From: Actinomyces wuliandei
GTDB lineage: Bacteria; Actinomycetota; Actinomycetes; Actinomycetales; Actinomycetaceae
NCBI RefSeq assembly: GCF_004010955.1
Contig: NZ_CP025227.1
Location: 1,984,001-2,048,000, forward strand
Length of the DNA stretch: 64,000 nt
Direction: 5' to 3'
Shown: piece after piece, positions 17,443 through 25,714 of the stretch
Position numbering within the stretch: position 1 is the first letter of the stretch
How the letters are laid out: every line of letters starts with the position of its first letter
Translations under genes and position numbers: made by a program
The notes under the pieces: model-generated
What the model was told of the DNA's origin: nothing
What the model saw: the letters and a program-made list of their open reading frames with translations, nothing else
The model's database searches: none

Positions 17443-18297
17443 TCACCTCTCCCGACGGTAGCGCCTGCGTACCGGCTCGGGCACGTGCACGTCCCCGCCC
17501 CTGCCCTCCAGGTGCTCGCGCGCGAAGGCCAGGGCGCTAGCCAGCCCCTGACGCCTCTGGTCCGGACTCATGCTGCCCGTCTTGACCTCGACCACCACCT
17601 GCCCTCCCTGGGCCTCGAAGCCCGTGGCCGCCAGGTGGGCCAGGACACCCGCGCAGTCCTGGTTGCCCTGCCCCGGCAGAAGGTGGTCGTCCAGCGGGCC
17701 GGGCACGCCGTCGGTCAGGTGGAGGTGGCGCAGGGTGGAGCCCAGGGCACGGGCCATGGCCAGGGCGTCAGAGCCGGAGGTGGCCGCGTGGGAGATGTCC
17801 AGGGTCACGGAGCGGTACCCCTGCCCCACCGGGTCCCAGGTAGGCGAGTAGGCCTGGAAGTCCCTCGTGGAGTGGGCGTTTCGCGGGCGCCAGGTGAACA
17901 TGTTCTCCACCGCCAGGTGGATGCCGGTGGTGGCCTCCCGCTGGGCCACCCCGGCCACGAAGGAGCGGGCGTAGCGGGTCTGCCAGAAGAACGGGGGGTG
18001 GAGCACCACCGTGGGTGCCCCCAGGTAGTGGGCCAGCTCCACGGAGCGGTCGATCTTGTCCCAGGGGTCGGCACCGAACACGCTGCGCGTCACCAGCAGC
18101 GTCGGGGCGTGCACGGCCAGGACCGGCTGGCCGTGCTCCTCCGACAGCCCCGCCAGGGTGCGGGCGTCCTGGGTGGCCTTCTCGCTCCAGACCATGACCT
18201 CCACGCCGTCAAAGCCCAGTGAGGCAGCCGTGGCGAAGGCGGCAGGGGCGCTGGGAGGGTAGACCGAGGCTGTCGACAGACCGACGGGGACCGGCAC
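17443..18297 (-). CDS. Sugar phosphate isomerase/epimerase-like TIM-barrel protein
   Basis: A 284-residue protein of the AP endonuclease 2/xylose isomerase-like TIM-barrel superfamily. Metal ligands in typical places are Glu in FDGVEVMVW, His in LAVHAP, Glu in HLAVENMF, Asp/His in TLDISHAATSG, His in LRHLHLTDG and Glu in VVVEVKTG. Members include sugar epimerases and endonuclease IV; this one has the shorter form usual for the isomerase/epimerase branch. It begins MPVPVGLSTASVYP. It lies 3 nt after the stress-protein gene stop on the same strand and may be co-transcribed with it. The substrate is unknown. Confidence 0.82.
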   Translation of the reverse strand: MPVPVGLSTASVYPPSAPAAFATAASLGFDGVEVMVWSEKATQDARTLAGLSEEHGQPVLAVHAPTLLVTRSVFGADPWDKIDRSVELAHYLGAPTVVLHPPFFWQTRYARSFVAGVAQREATTGIHLAVENMFTWRPRNAHSTRDFQAYSPTWDPVGQGYRSVTLDISHAATSGSDALAMARALGSTLRHLHLTDGVPGPLDDHLLPGQGNQDCAGVLAHLAATGFEAQGGQVVVEVKTGSMSPDQRRQGLASALAFAREHLEGRGGDVHVPEPVRRRYRRER

Positions 18298-18300
18298 TGC

Positions 18301-19140
18301 TCAGTCCCGGCCCGTCGTGCCGTACTGGCCTGGGTGGACCGGCTGGTCAGAACCACCACCGCCCCCGGAGGCCGTGCCCCCGTTCGCGGCGCCCTGCACC
18401 GTGACGTTCTCTGCTGTGTCTTCCACATCATCTTCCCCTGTCACTTCTCCCCCTGTCACTGCCGTGACCTCACCTGCCGTGCCCGCCATGGCGTCGCCCA
18501 CCGGTCGGCCGCCCGCGCCCTGGGGCAGGCGCACCCCGTAGCGAGGCTGCTCGTCGGGGCGTGAGCCGAAGGCGGTGGGCCCCCTGTCAGCCTCCCTGGC
18601 CCGGCGACGCTCCTCGGCACGGCGCGCGGCCTCGCCGCCTCGGGTGAGGTTGCCGGGCACGTGGGCCAGCGCCCGGGCGGCCTCCCTGGCGTCCTGGGCG
18701 GCGATGATGGAGTAGCGCGAGGCGATGACCTGGCTGATGGAGGTGAAGTCCCGCCGACCCCGGGTCAGGGCGTAGCTGGCCACCTGGAAGAGGATCCCCC
18801 ACACCACTCCCATGAGGACGCAGGCCACCAGCGGAAGAGCCGAGTCCGAGGGGTTGAACAGCTGCATCATGACACCGAAGAAGATACCGATCCACAGGCC
18901 GGACCCGGCGCCGGAGGCGATGGCCCTGCCCCAGCTCATGCGCCCGGTGATCCGTTCCACCTGTCGCAGGTCCGTCCCGATAATCGCCAGGTACTGCACG
19001 GGGAAGCCCTCGTCGGACAGGGCGTCCACGGCGTGCTGGGCCTCGGCGTAGGTAGCGAAGGAGGCGATCTCCTCCCCGCGCGGCATGGCTGCGCCGCCGG
19101 AGCGGGCCAGGTCGGGGGACGGAGTCAGGTTGACGCTCAT
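18301..19140 (-). CDS. General stress protein (YflT/GS17M-like) membrane protein
   Basis: A 279-residue protein with the general stress protein 17M domain at residues 20-75 (EIASFATYAEAQHAVDALSD, GFPVQYLAIIGTDLRQVE), then two membrane segments (SGLWIGIFFGVMMQLF and LVACVLMGVVWGILF). The rest, from about residue 165, is a hydrophilic, low-complexity tail. Function is unproven; actinobacteria carry this arrangement widely. I chose the ATG at 19140 rather than the longer frame, since the extension is not protein-like. It is divergent from the MgtE_N/CBS gene. Confidence 0.82.
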   Translation of the reverse strand: MSVNLTPSPDLARSGGAAMPRGEEIASFATYAEAQHAVDALSDEGFPVQYLAIIGTDLRQVERITGRMSWGRAIASGAGSGLWIGIFFGVMMQLFNPSDSALPLVACVLMGVVWGILFQVASYALTRGRRDFTSISQVIASRYSIIAAQDAREAARALAHVPGNLTRGGEAARRAEERRRAREADRGPTAFGSRPDEQPRYGVRLPQGAGGRPVGDAMAGTAGEVTAVTGGEVTGEDDVEDTAENVTVQGAANGGTASGGGGGSDQPVHPGQYGTTGRD

Positions 19141-19229
19141 GGGCACATGCTCGCACGCGCACGGCAGCCAGTGCCCGCATGGGGCCGCGCCAACGCCCAG
19201 GGCGTATACAGGGCGCATAGTATTGGCTT

Positions 19230-20522
19230 GTGGAGAGCAGCAGGACACGTGCCCCCAGCAGAGTCTTCATCGCCAGGCTGATCGGCACCTCCGTCTTCGA
19301 CCCGTTGGGGGACGCAGTCGGCAAGGTGCGTGACGTCGTGGTCCTGCTGGAGGCGCGCGGCAACCCCCGCGCCGTCGGCCTGGTCACCGAGGTCGCCTCA
19401 CGGCGCCGCGTCTTCCTGCCCCTGTCGCGCGTCACGGCCATCGAGCCCGGTGCCGTCATCACCACCGGCCTGATGAACATCCGCCGCTTCCACCAGCGCA
19501 ACGTCGAGACCCTCGTGGTCGGCGAGCTCCTGGACAGGGTGGTGACCCTCAGGGACGGCTCGGGCACCGTCACGGTGCGTGACGTGGCCATCGAGCAGGA
19601 CCAGGGCATGGACTGGACGGTGACCCGCCTGTTCGTCCAGCGTGGCTCCAGCGGCCCCCTGGGCCTGCGCCGGGGGGAGAGCCTCACGGTGCGCCCCGAG
19701 GAGGTTGCGGGCCTGGCCGGCAGCGCGGCCCAGCAGGAGGCCACCGCCCTGCTGGCCACCATGGAGGACCTCAAGCCCGCCGACCTGGCCGACGCGCTGC
19801 GGGACCTGCCGCAGGCCAGCCAGGCCCGCGTCGTGGCCGAGCTCAGTGACGAGCGCCTGGCCGACGCCCTGGAGGAGCTCGGCGACGAGGCCGCCGTGGC
19901 CATGCTCTCCAGCCTGGACGCCGCGCGGGCCGCGGACGTCCTGGACGCCATGCAGCCCGACGACGCCGCCGACCTGGTGGCCCAGCTGCCCCAGCCCAAG
20001 GCGGCAGAGCTGCTGAGCCTCATGGAGCCGGAGGAGGCCAGGGACGTGCGCCGCCTCATGGCCTACGACGACTACACGGCCGGCGGCCTCATGACCACCG
20101 AGCCGATCATCCTGCCCCCCGAGGCCACGGTAGCGACCTTCCTCGCCCAGGCGCGCAAGGCGGAGATCACCCCGGCCCTGGCAGCAGTCGCCTTCGTGTG
20201 CCGGCCACCCCTGGAGTCCCCCGCCGGCAGGCTCCTGGGTCTGGTGCACATCCAGCGGGCGCTGCGGGAGCGGCCCCAGAAGATGGTGGGCTCGGTGCTG
20301 GACACCCACGTGGACTCCGTCCACGCCCAGGACTCCATCGGCACGGTCACGCGTCTCCTGGCGACCTACAACCTGACCGCCCTGCCCGTGGTCGACGACG
20401 CCGGCCGCCTCCTGGGCGCGGTGAGCGTCGACGACGTCCTGGACCACCTCATGCCCGACGACTGGCGCGAGGCCGACGAGGCGGTCACCGACGAGATGAT
20501 CGAGAGGAGCGCCAATGCCTGA
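19230..20522 (+). CDS. PRC-barrel/MgtE_N/CBS protein without a channel domain
   Basis: The 430-residue protein has three soluble modules: a PRC-barrel-like domain (about residues 10-155), an MgtE N-terminal superhelical domain (about 165-285, repeated LADALRDLP, LADALEELGD, DAADLVAQLP units) and a CBS pair (about 285-415, including TAGGLMTTEP and LTALPVVDDAGRLLGAVSVDDVLDHL). In true MgtE magnesium channels the CBS pair is followed by five membrane helices; here the protein ends. It is thus a regulator-like protein, not a transporter by itself. It overlaps the DUF1003 gene by 8 nt, which suggests a functional link with that membrane protein. Confidence 0.88.
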   Translation: MESSRTRAPSRVFIARLIGTSVFDPLGDAVGKVRDVVVLLEARGNPRAVGLVTEVASRRRVFLPLSRVTAIEPGAVITTGLMNIRRFHQRNVETLVVGELLDRVVTLRDGSGTVTVRDVAIEQDQGMDWTVTRLFVQRGSSGPLGLRRGESLTVRPEEVAGLAGSAAQQEATALLATMEDLKPADLADALRDLPQASQARVVAELSDERLADALEELGDEAAVAMLSSLDAARAADVLDAMQPDDAADLVAQLPQPKAAELLSLMEPEEARDVRRLMAYDDYTAGGLMTTEPIILPPEATVATFLAQARKAEITPALAAVAFVCRPPLESPAGRLLGLVHIQRALRERPQKMVGSVLDTHVDSVHAQDSIGTVTRLLATYNLTALPVVDDAGRLLGAVSVDDVLDHLMPDDWREADEAVTDEMIERSANA

Positions 20523-21135
20523 GCCGCTGGACACACCACTGACCCGCAAGCGCTCACGCTGGCTGCGCCGCAGCCCGGGCGGGGCCTCCCAGTCCGACGT
20601 GGCAGGTCGTGTCTCCGAGGCCATCGCCCGCTTCTCCGGCACCCCCGCCTTCCTCATCTGGCTGACGGTGTTCGTGGCGCTGTGGCTGGGGTGGAACACC
20701 TGGGGCCCGGAGAGGCTCCAGTTCGACCGGGCCTCCCTGGGGTTCACGGCCCTGACCCTCATGCTCTCCCTGCAGGCCTCCTACTCCGCACCCCTGATCC
20801 TGCTGGCCCAGAACCGCCAGGACGACCGCGACCGGGTCACAGCCCAGCAGGACCGTCAGCGCGCCGAGCGCAACCTGGAGGACACCGAGTACCTCACCCG
20901 GGAGATCGCCTCCCTGCGCCTGGCGATGAACGAGGTGGCCACACGCGACTTCGTGCGCTCCGAGCTGCGCGACATGCTGCGCGAGATCCTCGCCGAGGAG
21001 CGCCGCACCCGTGCCGAGCTCTCCGAGACCCCCGGCCCCGCGCCCGGGACAGACCGCACCCCAGGCCAGGTGCCCTTGGCGCGGAACCGTGAACGTGCTG
21101 CTCGCCACGGCGGTGGCCCTTCTCCGCAGTCATAG
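20515..21135 (+). CDS. DUF1003 membrane protein
   Basis: A 206-residue protein with two membrane segments (FLIWLTVFVALWLGWN and LTLMLSLQASYSAPLILLAQNRQ) and a C-terminal helical region rich in charged residues. This is the DUF1003 family, whose function is not established. The pairing with an MgtE_N/CBS gene upstream (8-nt overlap) is common in actinobacteria. It is 9 nt before the Mrp gene and so is probably in the same operon. Confidence 0.88.
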   Translation: MPEPLDTPLTRKRSRWLRRSPGGASQSDVAGRVSEAIARFSGTPAFLIWLTVFVALWLGWNTWGPERLQFDRASLGFTALTLMLSLQASYSAPLILLAQNRQDDRDRVTAQQDRQRAERNLEDTEYLTREIASLRLAMNEVATRDFVRSELRDMLREILAEERRTRAELSETPGPAPGTDRTPGQVPLARNRERAARHGGGPSPQS

Positions 21136-21144
21136 GATAGTGGT

Positions 21145-22290
21145 ATGTCCGCACCCACACAGGAAGCCGTCCTTGAGGCCCTCAGCCGCGTCAACGACCC
21201 CGAGCTGCACCGCCCCATCACCGACCTGGGCATGGTGTCCTCCGTCGAGGTCAGTGACGACGGGGCCGTGTCCGTCGGTGTGCTGCTGACCGTGGCCGGC
21301 TGCCCGCTCAAGGACACCATCACCGGGGACACCCAGCGCGAGGTGAGCCAGGTTGAGGGCGTGACCAGCGTGTCCGTCACCCTGGGGGTCATGAGCGACG
21401 AGCAGCGTGCCGAGCTGCGCCGACGCCTGCGCGGGGGCGCAGCAGAGCCGGTGGTCCCCTTCACCCAGCCGGGGAACCTGACCCGGGTCTATGCCGTCAC
21501 CTCCGGCAAGGGCGGGGTCGGCAAGTCCTCCGTCACGGCGAACCTGGCCGCGGCCATGGCCTCCCAGGGGCTCAGCGTGGCCGTGGTCGACGCCGACATC
21601 TACGGGTTCTCCATCCCGCGCATGCTCGGGGTCAGCCAGGTCCCCACCCAGCTCGACGGGATGATCGTGCCCGTGACCGCCCACGGCGTGAAGGTGATCT
21701 CGATCGGCATGTTCGTGGAGGAGCGCCAGCCGGTGGTGTGGCGCGGGCCAATGCTGCACCGCGCCGTCCAGCAGTTCCTCACCGACGTCTACTGGGGAGA
21801 CCTCGACGTCTTGCTGCTCGACCTCCCCCCGGGGACCGGGGACGTGACGATCTCGGTCGCCCAGCTCCTGCCCAACGCGGAGATCCTGGTCGTGACCACG
21901 CCCCAGACTGCTGCGGCCGAGGTCGCCGAGCGCACCGGGCTCATCGCGGCCCAGACCCACCAGCGGGTCGTGGGCGTGGTGGAGAACATGTCCTACATGC
22001 CCCAGCCCGACGGGTCCAGGCTGGAGGTCTTCGGCTCCGGCGGGGGCCAGATCGTCTCGACCTCCCTGAGCGAGACCCTGGGCTACGAGGTCCCGCTCCT
22101 GGCCCAGCTGCCTCTGGACATCCGCCTGCGCGAGGGCTCTGACACGGGCGTCCCCGCCACGTCAGCCGACGGCGGCAGGCCGCTGGCCGACTCCCCTGCG
22201 GCTCTTGAGCTGGTCGCTGTGGCTCAGCGCCTCACCCACCGGGCGCGGGGCCTGTCAGGCATGAGCCTGGGAGTCACGCCTGTGAGGTGA
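21145..22290 (+). CDS. Mrp/NBP35-family iron-sulfur carrier ATPase
   Basis: A 381-residue P-loop protein. The MIP18/DUF59 domain at the N-terminus (VNDPELHRPITDLGMV) is followed by a ParA/MinD-type NTPase with the deviant Walker A KGGVGKSS and Walker B-like LLDLPPGTGD. ApbC/Mrp proteins transfer Fe-S clusters. The CPHC cysteine pair found in many members after ENMSY is replaced here by YMPQPDGSR, as in several actinobacterial homologues I recall, so cluster binding by that pair is not possible. Cytoplasmic. It starts at the ATG at 21145. Confidence 0.9.
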   Translation: MSAPTQEAVLEALSRVNDPELHRPITDLGMVSSVEVSDDGAVSVGVLLTVAGCPLKDTITGDTQREVSQVEGVTSVSVTLGVMSDEQRAELRRRLRGGAAEPVVPFTQPGNLTRVYAVTSGKGGVGKSSVTANLAAAMASQGLSVAVVDADIYGFSIPRMLGVSQVPTQLDGMIVPVTAHGVKVISIGMFVEERQPVVWRGPMLHRAVQQFLTDVYWGDLDVLLLDLPPGTGDVTISVAQLLPNAEILVVTTPQTAAAEVAERTGLIAAQTHQRVVGVVENMSYMPQPDGSRLEVFGSGGGQIVSTSLSETLGYEVPLLAQLPLDIRLREGSDTGVPATSADGGRPLADSPAALELVAVAQRLTHRARGLSGMSLGVTPVR

Positions 22291-22399
22291 TGCGCCCGTC
22301 CCCGGCACCTGCGGCCCGTGTTGGACCGGCCCGGGCAGCACCTGGGATCGGACGGCTTCAGGGAGGCCCCGCTTCAGGGAGGCCCCGGGGGTGGGAGGC

Positions 22400-23317
22400 T
22401 CAGACGTCCTCAAGGGCCACTGCCGCCGCCTCGGCGCGGGTACGGGCAGCCGCGTTGGCGGCACGCACGATCTCTCGCGGGGACAGGGGACGCCCGGCAC
22501 CGGTGGGCAGGCTGTCCTGGGAGGTGTCGTGCGCGACAGCAGTCGCCAGGGTTGAGGGCACCGCTGTCGACTGCTGGCCTGAGCCCTGGTCCTGCGGGTC
22601 AGGTACCACCTCGGCCGGGTCCTCGGCGGCCGGGCCGCCCCCGGCCGGGTTGTCGTCGGCCAGGTCACCAGCGGCACCAGGCCTGGTGACTGGCTCAGTG
22701 ACTGCGTCCAGGACGCCGGAGTCCAGGATGTCGGGGTCCAGGGAGACGTCCCCTGCACCTGAGAAAGTACCCTCCTGCGCCTTCTGCACCCCCTGCGCGC
22801 TGACCTCGCCACCAGCTGCCGCACCAGCCTGTGCCTCCTGTGTCTTCGCCTCCTGTGTCTTCGCCGCACTGTTGTCAGCGGCGGCTGCCGCAGCAGCCTG
22901 TGCCCTCGTCTCGCTGATCTTCTCGCTGATCTGCCCGCTCAGGGAACGGGCACGGTCCGTGCGCACCGCCTCGTTGACCGCCTGGGCCGCAGCGGCCGAG
23001 CTCTCCCTGGCTGTCTGGGCCACGGACCGGAACGGGTGGGTCAGGTCCTCCCGAATAGCGTTGATGTCCTCGCCCAGGGCGTCACGCACGATCCTGCGGG
23101 GGTCGTACTGACGGGGGTCGAGGTCGGACAGGTCCAGGTCAGCGAGCTCGGGTCCCACCTCCTCGGCGATCTGTGCACGGGCGTTGTCCAGGTACAGCCG
23201 CAGCCGACGCACCATCCGGGTCAGCGTGCGCGCGTACTCGGGCAGGCGCTGGGGGCCCACCACGATCACCGCCACCAGGACGAGGACGAAGAACTCGGAG
23301 CCAGAGATGCCGAACAC
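22400..23317 (-). CDS. tatB: Sec-independent translocase protein TatB
   Basis: A 305-residue Tat component. The N-terminal membrane helix MFGISGSEFFVLVLVAVIVV runs straight into the conserved GP hinge (GPQRLPEYARTL) and an amphipathic helix, as TatB requires. The rest is long, acidic and rich in Ala and Asp, longer than E. coli TatB (171 residues) but usual for actinobacteria. It acts with TatA and TatC in folded-protein export; those genes are not in the window. It is convergent with Mrp and divergent from the methyltransferase. Confidence 0.88.
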   Translation of the reverse strand: MFGISGSEFFVLVLVAVIVVGPQRLPEYARTLTRMVRRLRLYLDNARAQIAEEVGPELADLDLSDLDPRQYDPRRIVRDALGEDINAIREDLTHPFRSVAQTARESSAAAAQAVNEAVRTDRARSLSGQISEKISETRAQAAAAAAADNSAAKTQEAKTQEAQAGAAAGGEVSAQGVQKAQEGTFSGAGDVSLDPDILDSGVLDAVTEPVTRPGAAGDLADDNPAGGGPAAEDPAEVVPDPQDQGSGQQSTAVPSTLATAVAHDTSQDSLPTGAGRPLSPREIVRAANAAARTRAEAAAVALEDV

Positions 23318-23524
23318 GCCACCTAGTATAGGGAGGCCTGCGCTGGCACCGCCTCGAACGGCTCAGAACAGCCCAGGACGGTCTGCTGTCCCAGCCTGCC
23401 GCCCGCGAGCCGGACCAGGCGGGCTGGGCGCAGCATGTGGCAGGTCCCCTCATCCACCCCGGTTCCTGGGACAATACGGCCTGGGCGGTCACGCCCCACG
23501 GTCGGCGGCTGGAAGAGGGTCACA

Positions 23525-24160
23525 GTGAGTGCGGACAAGACACTGAGCTGGTCCTACACGGAGGACTTTCCCCTGGAGGACGAGGCCATCGCCCAGGCCC
23601 GGATGCGGAGCCTGGAGCTGGGCATCGCCCCCGTCTCCTCGGGTACCGGCGCGGCGCTGCGTGTGCTGGCCGCCTCCGTCGGGGCCAAGTCCGTGGCGGA
23701 GGTCGGCACGGGAACCGGTGTGTCCGGGCTGTGGCTGCTGGGTGGGATGGGGGCCGACGGCGTCCTGACGACGATCGACGTGGAGGCCGAGCTGCAGCGG
23801 CAGGCCCGGCGCTCCTTCGACCTCGCCGGCTTTCCCCCGTCACGCACCCGCGTCATCCAGGGGCGGGCCTCCGACGTCATGCCCCGGATGGCGGCACGCA
23901 GCTACGACATGGTGGTCCTTGACGTCGATCCGCGCGACGCCGTCGACCTGGCTGACTACGCGCTGCGTATGCTGCGTACCGGCGGGGTGCTGGCCGTGAC
24001 CCGGGCGCTGTGGCACGACCACGTCGCCGACCCGGCACGTCGTGACGCCACCACGGTGGCGGCTCGCGAGCTGGGCAAGGCGCTGCGTGACTCCCCGCTG
24101 CTGCTCACCATCCTGCTCCCGGTGGGCGACGGCCTCCTGGTATCCGTCAGACAGGCCTGA
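23525..24160 (+). CDS. O-methyltransferase (class I SAM-dependent)
   Basis: A 211-residue Methyltransf_3 family enzyme. SAM-binding motif I is VAEVGTGTGVSGLWLLGG, then the acidic loop VLTTIDVEAELQ, and motif post-I MVVLDVDPRDAVDLADY. The GTG at 23525 (GAGGG upstream) gives the size typical of the family; the frame is open 30 codons further up, but those residues look like intergenic sequence. The family also includes catechol O-methyltransferases; the substrate is unknown. Divergent from tatB, as is common in actinobacteria. Confidence 0.86.
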   Translation: MSADKTLSWSYTEDFPLEDEAIAQARMRSLELGIAPVSSGTGAALRVLAASVGAKSVAEVGTGTGVSGLWLLGGMGADGVLTTIDVEAELQRQARRSFDLAGFPPSRTRVIQGRASDVMPRMAARSYDMVVLDVDPRDAVDLADYALRMLRTGGVLAVTRALWHDHVADPARRDATTVAARELGKALRDSPLLLTILLPVGDGLLVSVRQA

Positions 24161-24214
24161 GGCTGCTACGACGCAGGCACGCAGACACAGGCACACACAG
24201 ACGACAAAGCACGC

Positions 24215-24239
24215 GGACCGGGCCTGACAGACCCGGTCC
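24215..24239 (+). terminator. Hairpin after the O-methyltransferase gene
   Basis: GGACCGGG and CCCGGTCC form a perfect 8-bp stem with a 9-base loop, 54 bp after the stop. There is no U-run, so the assignment is by position and stability. Confidence 0.55.
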
Positions 24240-24311
24240 TGCTCCGTGGCGCGCTCCCACGGCGCCCCACAGCCCTGTGCCGACCCGGCGCGGTCCCCGC
24301 GCAGGTCCTTA

Positions 24312-24333
24312 CGTCTGAGATGAGTCTCAGACG
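24312..24333 (-). terminator. Hairpin after the DUF3117 gene
   Basis: CGTCTGAGA and TCTCAGACG form a perfect 9-bp stem with a TGAG loop, beginning 5 bp after the DUF3117 stop codon on the minus strand. No U-run follows. Confidence 0.55.
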
Positions 24334-24337
24334 CGTC

Positions 24338-24505
24338 TCAGATCTTCGCGTTGGCGAGAGCCTCGCGCATCTCCCTGACCTCGTCCGCCGTGACCTCCAG
24401 GACTAGGCGCCCGCCACCCTCCAGGGGAACTCGCATGATGATGGCACGACCTTCCTTGACGACCTCAAGAGGGCCGTCACCGGTCCGGGGCTTCATAGCA
24501 GCCAT
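24338..24505 (-). CDS. DUF3117 small protein
   Basis: A 55-residue protein starting MAAMKPRTGDGPLEVVKEGR and ending REALANAKI. It is a typical member of DUF3117, which is near-universal in actinobacteria and has no assigned function. The start is the ATG at 24505, preceded by AAAGGTGATCAC; the stop is TGA at 24338-24340. It has been easy to miss because of its size. It is convergent with the methyltransferase and is in its usual neighbourhood. Confidence 0.9.
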   Translation of the reverse strand: MAAMKPRTGDGPLEVVKEGRAIIMRVPLEGGGRLVLEVTADEVREMREALANAKI

Positions 24506-24735
24506 GTGATCACCTTTCGTCAGTGCGGCGCGGACTCATTGTTGCGCGACCCCGATAAGTCTACGCCATCACAAAGATGACCATCTGATGATCCGTGCGC
24601 CCTGACACGCCTCACGCCCGCATTCTCGCACTACGGGGGCACGGAGGCACGGGGTCCATGGCTGGCGCACATGGCTGGGGTCCATGGCTGGGCTGCCTGA
24701 GGTCCGCGGCCCGCACTCAGCCGGGTGCATCCCGC

Positions 24736-25491
24736 TCAGGAGCCCGCAGAACCGTTGCGCACGCCCCGCGCAGCGGCGACCACGTACCTCACAGCCTCCT
24801 CGGCGGTGTCGACCACGTGCACCAGCCGCAGGTCCTGTAGCGAGATCGTCCCCCGCTCCACCATGGTGGAGCGGACCCACTCCAGGAGCCCTGACCAGTA
24901 CCCCGAGTCCACCAGCACAATGGGGAAGGAGGAGATCTTCTGTGTCTGGACCAGGGTGAGGGACTCGAAGAGCTCGTCCAGGGTCCCCATTCCGCCCGGC
25001 ATGACGACAAAGCCGTCGGAGTACTTGACAAACATCGTCTTACGGGCAAAGAAGTAGCGGAAGTTGACCCCTAGGTCCACGTAGTCGTTCATCCCCTGCT
25101 CGTGCGGCAGCTCGATACCCAGGCCCACGGAGGTGCCTCCGGCCTCGTGGCAACCCTTGTTCGCAGCCTCCATCATCCCCGGCCCACCGCCGGTGACCAC
25201 CGCGTACCCGCTGCGGGCCAGGCCCGCGCCCACCTGCTCAGCCACCGCGTAGGCGGGGTCGCTGGCCGAGGTGCGGGCCGAGCCGAAGACGCTGACAGCC
25301 GGCCCCAGCTCAGCCAGGGCGCCAAAGCCCTCGACGAACTCGGCCTGGATGCGCATGACCCGCCAGGGGTCGGCGTGGAGCCAGTCGCTGTCACCACGCT
25401 GGTCCAGAAGACGTGCGTCAGTGGTCTGGTGGGGAATCTGGGTGCCGCGCAGCAGCACCGGCCCCCGACGGTAGGTCTGTCGGTCACTCAT
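24736..25491 (-). CDS. LOG-family (TIGR00730) Rossmann-fold protein
   Basis: A 251-residue protein with the LOG/lysine decarboxylase-like motifs GGGPGMMEAANKG and PGGMGTLDELFE. The PGGxGTxxE motif is the signature of cytokinin riboside 5'-monophosphate phosphoribohydrolases; the biochemical role in bacteria of this type is often nucleotide hydrolysis and not proved here. The start is the ATG at 25491 (MSDRQTYRRGPVLL); the 32 codons of open frame upstream are not family-like. It is divergent from the phosphohexomutase gene. Confidence 0.88.
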   Translation of the reverse strand: MSDRQTYRRGPVLLRGTQIPHQTTDARLLDQRGDSDWLHADPWRVMRIQAEFVEGFGALAELGPAVSVFGSARTSASDPAYAVAEQVGAGLARSGYAVVTGGGPGMMEAANKGCHEAGGTSVGLGIELPHEQGMNDYVDLGVNFRYFFARKTMFVKYSDGFVVMPGGMGTLDELFESLTLVQTQKISSFPIVLVDSGYWSGLLEWVRSTMVERGTISLQDLRLVHVVDTAEEAVRYVVAAARGVRNGSAGS

Positions 25492-25714
25492 GCTGCCATC
25501 CTCCCCCAGCCACACCCTGGTCGGCGGCACCACCGCCAGACTCGGACGCCACGTCTGTGCAGGCCACGCCCTGTCCCACCGCACCAACGGGTCGGCCTGC
25601 CCCTCACGGCAGGTCCTGGATCAGGTCGTAGGTCACCGTCCTGTGTCTGGAAACACCGGCGACTGGTGTCATGATGCCGCTTTCTGCCCGCTCCCCCACG
25701 GTAGCGTCGCCGCC

